Below are positions 1 to 10,500 of a stretch of 64,000 nt of DNA, piece after piece. The notes below the pieces were generated by a model that worked only from the letters and a program-made list of their open reading frames with translations, did no database searches and was not told where the DNA came from. The position numbers were made by a program, and so were the translations under genes. This DNA is from Pomphorhynchus laevis. Lineage: Eukaryota; Acanthocephala; Palaeacanthocephala; Echinorhynchida; Pomphorhynchidae. Every line of letters begins with the position of its first letter. The stretch's first letter is position 1. The stretch spans positions 62,001-126,000 of the forward strand of contig WNNJ02002246.1 in NCBI GenBank assembly GCA_012934845.2. The letters are read 5' to 3'.

Positions 1-59
1 AGTAAATTATAATTTAATTCCTTATAATTACATTCTTTAAAATTTTATTTTTATAAGGT

Positions 60-470
60 AATTATATTCTTTATATTTTTTTCTTTATAATTTAATTATT
101 ATAAAGAAATTAGATACTTTATATTTAAACTAATCATTAATCTCCATCAAAAATAAAACGTTCCACGAAGAATAGTTAAACGAAACAATTTAAGAAATTC
201 AAATCTTTAAATTCAAAAATACATTGAACCAGTTAAAACTATAATTTTTATCGAAAAATAGTTTAACGAAACAATTTAAGAAATTAATTCTTTATTTCGA
301 AAATACATCGACCCCGTTAAAAATAGTTTTTAACAAAGAATAGTTATACGAAAGTCTATAAAAATTAATTTCTTTATAATTTATTATAAAGAAATTAAAT
401 TCTATATATTTAACTCAATCATTAATCATTTTAATTTCGTTAAAAATAAAATTTGTAACGAAAAATAATA
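60..470. repeat. Diverged copy of the AT-rich GTTAAAAATA repeat
   Basis: This holds degenerate units of about 75-85 bp built around GTTAAAAATA, ACGAAGAATAGTTTAACG and AATACATCGACC, the same words that make up the element at 7639-9067, closest to its 8640-8950 part. No coding capacity is seen. It reads as an older, decayed fragment of that family. The flanks (1-60 and 470-1136) are plain AT-rich DNA downstream of MRPL15. Confidence 0.6.
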
Positions 471-1136
471 TAATTATTAAACTAATTACTACAGAAATAA
501 TGATTAATCATTTAATTAATTAATTATATTAATTAAAAAATTAATATAATTAATATTAATACAAATATATATTTGTATTATAAATATATAATAAAAAAGT
601 ATATAAAATATTATAAATAAATAAAAAAGTATTTTAACGTTGTTAAGTGGCCTCTGACGATTATTTAATATATTACATTATACAAACTAATATTATCTAA
701 ATTTTATGAGGTTAGAACATTATAAAAGTGTTGGTTTTACCACATAATATTTATATTTACACAATCTATTTTCGGTTGATTTGAAATATTTAAATTTAAT
801 AATTATTAGATTATTATTAATTAAACAAGTATTAGAATTAAACAATTATTAGATTTTGACATTTGATTTCATCAGAAGTTTGTAGAATATTTTGTTAATC
901 GTAAATTTTAGGTAATTGAAAATTATTAGGTAATATTTGTTTTTAAATAAATTTAATCTAGAGTTTGTTGTCAACAATTAGTTTTTAAATTTTCAAATTT
1001 ATTGTAATTAATAATTACAATAAATTAATAATTAATAAATTAAATTAATTTAATTAATAAATTAAATTAATAATTTGATATTTGCTTTGTTATAGAAAAC
1101 GAAAATATGATTTTAAACATTCTCTAATAATCAACC

Positions 1137-1586
1137 TTAAGATTTATAGTATTCGACATGCTTTGGATTTGTAGGCTTGTAGATTTTGCGTTTTGATAAA
1201 TTTACCAGCCATCCTGGTTCCAGTCCGTAAAATATCTGTCTTGGATCTTTACGGGGATTCGCTTCAAGATCCAGATTTATGTGTTCATAACCGAATTTCT
1301 GGGCTAGTGCATATTTAGCATCATCAATATCATTGGGATTGCTTAGGTATCCTCTATTAAATGGATCAATATAGTAATCTAATACACTTAAAGGAGGTAA
1401 ACCACAAAGTGGAACTGGCTTTCCAGATTCAAACCACTTTTTAGGATTGATAATTGCCTGTAGGCTCTGAAAATCGTAATATCTACTTAATATGGATCCA
1501 CCATTCCTTTCAATAGCTGCAATACATGATTCACTTGATACCTTCTGAACTTCAATGTTAATCTTGGCCTTGAAGCAATTTGATCC
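1137..1586 (-). CDS. MRPL15: MRPL15 exon 4 (C-terminal half, stop TAA)
   Basis: It encodes 149 residues beginning GSNCFKAKINIEVQ and containing IAAIERNGG, NRGYLSNPND, QKFGYEHIN, RKDPRQIFYGLEPGW and the terminal EYYKS. All are strong matches to animal MRPL15. The acceptor is TTTAAG with exon start at 1586, chosen because it keeps phase 0 with exon 3. An AG ten bases upstream with a better pyrimidine tract would break that join. Confidence 0.92.
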   Translation of the reverse strand, partial: GSNCFKAKINIEVQKVSSESCIAAIERNGGSILSRYYDFQSLQAIINPKKWFESGKPVPLCGLPPLSVLDYYIDPFNRGYLSNPNDIDDAKYALAQKFGYEHINLDLEANPRKDPRQIFYGLEPGWLVNLSKRKIYKPTNPKHVEYYKS

Positions 1587-4500
1587 CTTAAAGATATCTC
1601 AAAGAGAAACATACAAGTAAAAGCATTTAAATAATCATATAGAAGGCATAAAGGTTCAGAAATATGTGCAAATACCTAAATACTTAAATAGTTGAAAATG
1701 ACATATAAATCTATAATCAGCTAAGCAGCCACGAAAGAATTGACAAAACGGTACGGCTTGCAATACTTCGATTTCGAGTTCTATGTATGTTTTGACTTGC
1801 CTCGGGCCGGTCATTTTCTACATCCACCATTGGAAACTACCCGGCACTGATGAGTCATAAACGATGACCAAACGGTACCAGTTACCGTTTCGTCGATTCT
1901 TTCGTGGTTGCGAAACTGATTAGAAACTACTTTCCATGGAATCCTCTTAATTCTCATACATTTACAGCTATTCGTTATTACATTACCTTTAAAATTTATC
2001 ATCACAAACATTTCGTTGTTGCTTTTATATATACGGAACTTAAAAACATAATATAGAGATATTAAAGGTGAAAACATTAATTACTAATAATAAATTAAAA
2101 ATTAATTCTAATTTAAAACATTAATTAATTTGATTAATGTTAATTTAATCTACGATATAATCTCGTGTAAAAATCTTAGAGTGTGTAAAAACTGGATAAT
2201 ATTTTTAAAATTACCTTAACGTTACATATTTCAGAGTAAGGTCTGCTATATTTCTTGAAATGATCCTATCCTCATTGAGGCTAATGTAAATTGACTCTGT
2301 TATTTTCCTTTGACATGTAAAAGCCTCAACTTTTAAGGTTATTATGAGAGATATATCTAGAATATGATTGCATTTTATCAATGCTATGACACTACACAAT
2401 TTAATTTGGATTTGTTTAATAGAGCATTCTTACTGGTTGTTTTATGTTCATTTGCTCTTATATCCCATGCTATTCCCGTTTATCCTACATAATGCAGTGA
2501 GCAGGTTTCACATTTGAATGTATAGATGTTTCCTATCCAATTCGGTTTTGACTTAATCTTAAATAAATTTGCTAATTTTGGTGGGCTCGAGTAAACGGAA
2601 CCAGTCTTTTCTCTTCCATCCAATTTTAAATAAATTTATGTTGGTGTAGGGCATTTGCTGTTTCATTTATATATATGGAATCTTTACATATTCGCATCAC
2701 TACACTTTGATTTAATATTGGAAGAAATTCCTTTGACATTGTGAAAGGCTTTCGACATAATGCGAAGTGGATAATTAGCATTTATTTATAGTTGATAGTA
2801 TTTATCCCACTTATCCGTAAGTGGGATAAATTACGGGTAATGCTTATCCGTAATTTATATGGTTATGTCACTTTGTCAGGAAAAGTGACATGAATTATAA
2901 AAATTGTCAAATTACGAATGAGAAATAAGATCTTATTGATCTTATCTTAACAAATAAGATCATTCATTGTAAGTGGCAGCATGAAAAGCAGTGATCCGTC
3001 TAGCGATCACACACATAGGGTAGGTTTCTAAAAGATCGTTAGAATATGATCCCCTACCGAAAGTAATATAAAACAGTGTATATCTACACCACTGGAGCAG
3101 CCATACAAGTAGATGTAGCGTTGAATCAAGAGACAGGCGTCCTGAGTCTAAAGAAAATTAACAGCAGTGTACGGAGAAAGCAGATAATAAAGATCGAAAC
3201 GTGAAATGTAGGTCTGGGTCAGCAGCTGATGAGACTCACCCAGACTGATTAGTAGTGTCCTGCTGTATCAAAAATAATATCAATACCTGTGAGGATAATA
3301 TCGTGCCACAATCATAAGAATTTCTGCTCACAGATACATTCAAGTTAAATTAAAACAACAGTATTTCAAAATTTACAATACTCAAATCAAGATTATACTG
3401 CTTCGTTGTTTCAACCATTAGATCGTCTTCATCTCCAGCAACATCAGCCGACAAATCAACAACCAAACCAAACTCAAGAACATCTTTATGCATCCGAACT
3501 TGTACAAATGCAGACATTGGGATTCCATAGCCGTGATACTAATCTGGAAGAGCTTGCTGCATCTATGGGGGACGCAAAAATGGCTGTGGAACGTAATGAA
3601 GATTTTGATTGATTGACTATAGTTTTAATTGATGTATATAATTAAAATATTAATTCATTGTTGTATATTTAATACATAACACTCAAATATTTTTCTTATA
3701 AATTTTACCACAATTTAATCAAATCACTAAAATGTTTCTATTTAATTTCAGTTCAATTTAAATTTACTAATGTAACAAAGATAAAAATACATGAGATTCC
3801 CAAAGGGAAACTGAAATCATTTTTGTATTTACTATTTCCAAGACAGTCTTATTATTACCAAGGATTTTAATTAGCTGGCCTTGACATTAAAAGTTTAAAA
3901 ACTTAGCAGGAAGAAACCATGCCTTTCTTTCGTACGAAAATTTCTATTATGCGGAGGTTACCTAGTAAAGATAAGGTGGTATATAAGGCAGCCAACAATC
4001 CCGGATGATAAACATATTTGTGTCAAATTTAATCAAAATATGAGATAAAGTAAACTTAAATTGAAATCGTATAAACTTAAGCGATGCTAACGATGACGCC
4101 AAACGTCGGGATAAATGAAGTAATGATGTAGGCCGCGAGCATTTGTATTTTGCGTATCTATATTCGAATAAAAATATTATGTAAAATTCTAAGATCAAAT
4201 CAAAAGCAAACAAGTGCACGTGATCAATCAATTTAAAAACAACATTAAAAATTTTGTTTTGACAATAAGTAAGGTCAAATGACGTAATGAGTTCAACTGC
4301 TGGCACATTTTGGTTTGATAACTTCTACAAATAATAGTTGTACCTGAAGAGCTTAAATAAATAAACGTGTAGCTGTATATGACTCAGAATAGATCATTAT
4401 TCGTAGCTGCTCAGTTCAGTCGATCAGTAAATGCAATATTTTGATTGTAACCCCATTTGTAGTTAATTAGGTTACTAATGTGAAAAAAACACTATTTTAA

Positions 4501-7500
4501 TTTACAAGAAATTATCTTCTTATTCTTCGCCTTTTCCTGGCAGGCCGGGGTCGGCGGCTTTGATAAGTCTTCTCCATACTTCTCGGTTTTGTGCTAGAGC
4601 TGGCGCTAGGTCGCATGTATTCAGATCTTCATGGATTGTATCCATCCATCTTTTCTTAGGGCAGCCACGAGGTCGTACGCCTTGAACGATTGGCTCGGCT
4701 CGGCATACTGCTGTTTTGTCAGCCCTGTGAATGTGTCCGAATCATCGTAGTCGATGTTCCCTCGCCTTGGGGTTTATTTGCGTTACACCGAAAAAATGGC
4801 GGATGTTGGTATTCGGAATCTTATCTAGGCGTGTTACTCCATAGGACCTGCGCAGCATATTCATCTCCATGGTGTGCAATTTTCTTTTGGCGTCTGAATT
4901 TGATGGCCAGCATTCTGTGGCGTACAATGCAACCGGTCTCACAACTGTTTTGTAGATTTTGGCTTTAAGCTTTAGTGGCATTCGTCGGTCACATAATATT
5001 CCTGAAAGGCTTCGCCATTTTAGCCAAGCTGCGTTAAGGCGGCCCTTTACATCTTTATTTATAGTACCATCCGATGAGAGGTAGGACCCCAGGTATTTGA
5101 AGGTAGTACACTTTTCGAGTGGCTGCCCGTTGATCTCGATGGAGCCAGGTGTTTGATATCCCAACTCAAGATACGCAGTTTTACCAATGTTCAGCCGCAG
5201 CCCGTACTGTGATAGGCGATCAGACCAGTTTTGGACTTGCTGTTTCAGGTTTTCGCGTGTTTGGGTAGCAAGCATAACATCGTCTGCATATAAGAGGGTC
5301 CACGGGACATCGTTGTACAGTTTATAAGTAATCGTATCTATACATAAGATGAATAGCAGGGGTGACAGGCTACTGCCCTGATGTACGCCAACCGTGATCG
5401 GATATGGTTGAGAATCGCCGGTAGCGCAGCGTACTATGCTGGTTGTGTCCGAGTACATCAGTTTAATCCAGTCAACGTACTCCTCTAGGACACCGTGTTG
5501 TCGCATGGAGTACCAGATAAGAAAATGTGGCACCCGATCAAAAGCCTTCTCCAAATCAAGGAAGGCCATATGTAAACTCTGCTGCTTTCCTCGGTGATTT
5601 TCCATCAATATCCTTGCTGCTTGTATGGCATCTGTGGTTGATACATTTTTGACAAAGCCACACTGGTTAACGGCGATATTAGTCAGAACCCTTAGTCTTT
5701 TGTCCAGGACATGCTCAAAGATTTTCATTGTGTGGAATAATAACCGAATAGGGCGATAATAGCTACAGCTAGCAATGTCACCCTTCTGTTTCCAGATGGG
5801 GATTGTAAACGAGCTTTTCCATGCTTTAGGTACTTCGTGCTGTAGAACTATTTTGTTGAAAAGATGCGTGGGAAAAGCTATGCCCGCAAGTCCGGTGAGT
5901 TTCCAAACCTCGCCAGGAAATCCATCTGGTCCAGTAGCTTTTCCGTTTTTCATCTTTCTTACTGACTCAGCTACTTCTGCGGTTGTGATCTCCGGGACTG
6001 GTCCAGAGGTGCATATACCCATAGGTAGATCAGGATGGGGGAATTCTATGTTACATATTTCGTTGTAATGTTCGCGCCATCTGTCCTGAATTTCTCTATC
6101 ATCTCGCAGTATAGTTCCATCTTTACTCTTGATTTGGGCAAAGTGAATGATGTCTTTGGCGGCATTTGATCGAGACCTTGCAAGGCGATATATATCACAT
6201 TCACCTTCGGGGGACTCTAGATTATTGTACAGGTCTGCGATGTAATTATTTTTGCTCTCTGCCACTTTCGTTTTGGCAATCCTATTTTGTATACGGTAAC
6301 GTTCTTTATCGTCTGAGAGCTGAGACAGTTTCCACTTTTTATATGCGTCCTTTTTATCTCGTACAGCTTGTCGGACCTCTTCATTCCAGAACCACGTTTG
6401 TTTGTCAATAAACTTTCGACCTGGCTTGGTGACACCGAGGATTGGTTGCGCTGCGTTGGATATATTTCGGACGGCAGATTCCTAACACTTGTTTACATCC
6501 TCTGTTAATGATGTGGTCTGGATAGCCAAATGGAGAGCAGGGGTTAGTTTATCTCCGCATTCTCGATGTTTCCACCACTTAATATGCACATGTTTAGTCG
6601 TTGGGAGTCTGTTAATTGGCGTTGGTATTAGGGTATCCATTACCAGTGGGAGGTGTTGACTAGCAACTGGTTCGAAGGGAATCACTTTGGTGTTCTTGAC
6701 TAGTTTAAGATCGGTTCGGCGGCATGCCCAAAAATCGATCTGCGTCTTGTGGTTTCCACTGGAGTACGTGACTAGGTGAGAGTTTCGTTTGGCGAAGAAA
6801 GTATTGCACAGTGCAAGGTCTTGTGCTTGCGCCCAGTCAAGGATCCTTGCTTTATCTTCATTAAGAGTTCCGATACCCAGGCCACCGTGGTTTCGTTGGA
6901 ACGAAGGATGTTTGGAGCCGACATGGCCGTTTAGGTCTCCGCCTACGAAGACAATTTCATCTTCCTTGACAGATTGGGTCGCGTCACTGAGTCTTTGCCA
7001 AAAATCGTCCTTTTCTTCGTCATAGCAACCTTGTTGAGGAGCATATGCTGAGATTATTACTACTCTGCGTGTTTTGATATCTAACGCAACTAACATAATG
7101 CGGTCTGAGATTCGTTGTATCGCTATAATAGATTGTTGCAAGTGCTCAGATAATATGATCCCGACTCCATTTCGTCCTTTGATAGTGCCGTGGTAATAAA
7201 GCTTATACCCATCGCCGATCTCTTTCGCTTTGTAACCTTTCCATTTAGTTTCCTGAACAACTGCAATATCGACATTGCGTTGTTTGAGGTTGGCAGCTAA
7301 TTCTTTGCTTTATCCGTTAGTGTACCGATGTTTAGTGACATTAGACGTAGGTTTCGAGGTTGGACTTGCTTCTTTATCCGACTTCGTCCGTGAGTCGGTA
7401 ACCCTTTGATATTTGTCACGTCATGCGAGATATGGCGCGCGTCGCTTGCAGGGGACGCCCTAGTAACGTAGTTTGAGGTTAGTATACTTTTCATTTTGTT

Positions 7501-10500
7501 TGTGGTTGGAGCGGAATTTTTACGAATGGATGCCCTTCCTAGAAATTATCTGAAATTATTTACAAGAAATTATCAGCGCCAATTATTTTAGATGCACAGG
7601 AGGTGTATCTAAAAAAAATACATGTATATCTATTACGGAAAAAATCGATTATATTAGTCTTTATAATTTAATTTTTTTATAATTTATTCTTTATAAAGAA
7701 ATTATATTTTTTATAGTCAAATTAATCATTAGCCCCAGTAAAAATATAATTGTTTATAGATAAATATAATCCGTTAGAGATTATTTCATTAAACTATTCT
7801 TCGTTAAAAACTATATTTTTAACCGGGTCGATGTATTTTTGAATTTAAAGAATATAATTTCTTTAATTGTTTCGTTAAACTATTTTTCGATAAAAACTAT
7901 ATTTTTAACGGGTCCGACGTGGTTTTGAATTTAAAGAATATAATTTCTTATTTAAATTCTTTATATTCAAGTATTCATTAGCGCCGTTAAAAATATAGTT
8001 TTTTACGAAGAATAGTTTAATGAAATAATCTCTAACGGATTACATTTATCTATAAACAATTATATTTTTTACTGGGGCTAATGATTAATTTGACAAAAAG
8101 AATATTATTTCTTAAATTATTTCGTTAAATAATTATATTATTTAAATTATATTTTTTATAGTCAAATTAATCATTAGCCCCAGTAAAAATATAATTGTTT
8201 ATAGATAAATATAATCCGTTAGAGATTATTTCATTAAACTATTCTTCGTTAAAAACTATATTTTTAACCGGGTCGATGTATTTTTGAATTTAAAGAATAT
8301 AATTTCTTTAATTGTTTCGTTAAACTATTTTTCGATAAAAACTATATTTTTAACGGGTCCGACGTGGTTTTGAATTTAAAGAATATAATTTCTTATTTAA
8401 ATTCTTTATATTCAAGTATTCTAATATTTAATCTCTAACGGATTATATTTATCTATAAACAATTATATTTTTTACTGGGGCTAATGATTAATTTGACTAT
8501 AAAAAATATAATTTAAATAATATAATTATTTAACGAAATAATTTAAGAAATAATATTCTTTTTGTCAAATTAATCATTAGCCCCAGTAAAAAAATAATTT
8601 TCAGCAAAGAATAGTTTAATAAAATAATTTAAAAAATTATATTCTATATATTCAAATAAATCAAATTAATCATTAATTCAGGGCTATAATTAATCATTTA
8701 TCACAGCGCCGTTAAAAATAAAATTTTTATCGAAGAATAATTTAACGAAATAATTTAAGAAATTCAAATCTTTAAATTCAAAAATACATCGAACCAGTTA
8801 AAACTATAATTTTTAACGAAGAGTAGTTTAACGAAACAATGTAAAAAATTAATTCTTTATTCCAAAAATACATCGACCCGGTTAAAAATATAGTTTTTAA
8901 CGAAGAATAGTTTAATGAAATAATCTCTAACGGATTATATTTATCTATAAACAATTATATTTTTACTGGGGCTAATGATTAATTTGACTATAAAAAATAT
9001 AATTTCTTTATAAAGAATAAATTATAAAAATATTAAATTATAAAGACTATAATATAATCGATTTTTTATATTTTATAATGGAAAATCCGTTATATAATAG
9101 ATAAAGTATTACTTATTTTTATAATTTTTTAGTTTATAAAATTTTATTCGAATAGGTCGTAATTATATTCACGACCTCAATATAATGGAATATATGCCAC
9201 TTGGGTTGACTTTATAAACGAAACTTATACGTCTCAAAGTTTACAATTAAGAATTTAATTCTAATCAAATTTAATTCAATTTATTAAGTTATTTAAATGT
9301 AATAAAATTTAATAATTAATTACTAATTTAATATTTAACAAAATAACGTTAATTACAATTGATCAATCGGTAAGATTTATTTGGTATCACTTTTCTCTGG
9401 AATTATAATTATTCCTGTTATATTTAAAAATTCTTAATAATAAATTGCTATAATTTTAATCTCGATTCTATTATCGAAAGTAAATTAGATTGAAATCTAT
9501 TTAAAAGATATTCAGGTATAGCCTAAAACCTTTGCTGCCAAAGACTGTAGAACTAAAATACATTATTCTGAGTGGGATTAGGAAAATGGAACTAAAACCT
9601 ATTTAGTGTCATTACCCCTAACTAAATAAGAATAATACATTTAGTTCCATTAATAATAATAATCCATTTAGTTCTGAATATTTGTTATAGTTTCTCGGTT
9701 TTGAAAGCGTTTTCTGACCTTAACTCGCATAATGTACCGATAGAGGATTAATCATAACGGCCTTAACTTATCACCGTTGAATAATGCCATCTTAGCGAAA
9801 TTATAATCCAACCCGTATTAACATTTGTAATTTTTAAAAATCCACATACCTCATCGGTTAATATGATTCCATAATAGTTATCAGATAACTTCATGTTAAC
9901 ATGACCAGTGTTACAAATATCAGCTAAATCTATGGGCAATGATCTGTCTTTAAAGTGGCCTAGATCAATGAGTCTTTGCAGCACCAATAATGATATTTCG
10001 TAATAACGACGGGCTACACTATAATTACGAAAAATCAAAATTAAAAATGATATCTTCCAAATTTATTAATTGAAACAAATTTATTAATCAAATTAATCAA
10101 TAAATAATTAAAAATTAATCAATTAATTTTTGCAAATTTATTAATCAAAGCTTATTCATTGACGCACACCTATTTACATTTCAAATCATTTTAGCAATGA
10201 TAAACTTGACTAATCTTTTAAAATAGTTAATCTTTATTAAAATATTGATACTCAGAAATTACTTATTTTATAAAAAATATATTTTGACTTTCAGTAACTG
10301 TCCTATACCGTGTCGTTTATATTATAATCAACAAAAACAACTTAGATCCAATTATATTATAGCAATTATTATGATCGTGTCACTATAACTTTGGTTTATT
10401 ATATCGATTAACATTTTCTAATTCCATAACTGCTCAATAAGTTAAAAATAGCTTATCTTGATTCATTTTTAATAACATATAAATATCAGCTATTTTTAAT

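Larger units (their letters stand above)
4500..7574 (-). mobile_element. Nearly full-length RTE-clade LINE with 17-bp target-site duplication
   Basis: ATTTACAAGAAATTATC occurs at 4500-4516 and again at 7558-7574 and bounds a 3.04-kb insertion (4517-7557) read on the minus strand. Order 5' to 3': short leader with ATG, APE endonuclease, linker, RTE-type RT, a C-terminal DNA-binding-like part ending near 4505 (PGLPGKGEE then stop). The length is typical of complete RTE elements. The reading frame carries a few lesions: a shift near 7296, TAG at 6482-6484 and TGA near 4740. It sits in MRPL15 intron 3 in the same orientation as the gene. Confidence 0.88.
7639..9067. mobile_element. 1.43-kb foldback/MITE-like element with long terminal inverted repeats
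   Basis: It begins AAAAAATCGATTATATT at 7639 and ends with the reverse complement at 9067. The inverted similarity continues for about 200 bp on each side (to about 7850 and from about 8870), through TAATCATTAGCCCCAGTAAA and CGGGTCGATGTATTTTTG. Inside are a perfect 276-bp direct repeat and a second inverted pair (8071-8228 and 8429-8587). There is no open frame of note, so it is non-autonomous. I could not define a target-site duplication, which leaves the superfamily open. It lies in MRPL15 intron 3 between the RTE LINE and exon 3. Confidence 0.68.

Noticed and set aside
1811-2077. 88-codon minus-strand frame between MRPL15 exon 4 and the Penelope fragment
   Set aside because: It overlaps the inverted repeat at 1729-1907 and is not in phase with any exon; the direct join of exon 3 to exon 4 leaves no room for it.
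3962-4306. 114-codon minus-strand frame
   Set aside because: Hydrophobic random-looking composition in AT-rich intron, no motif, no plausible splice context.
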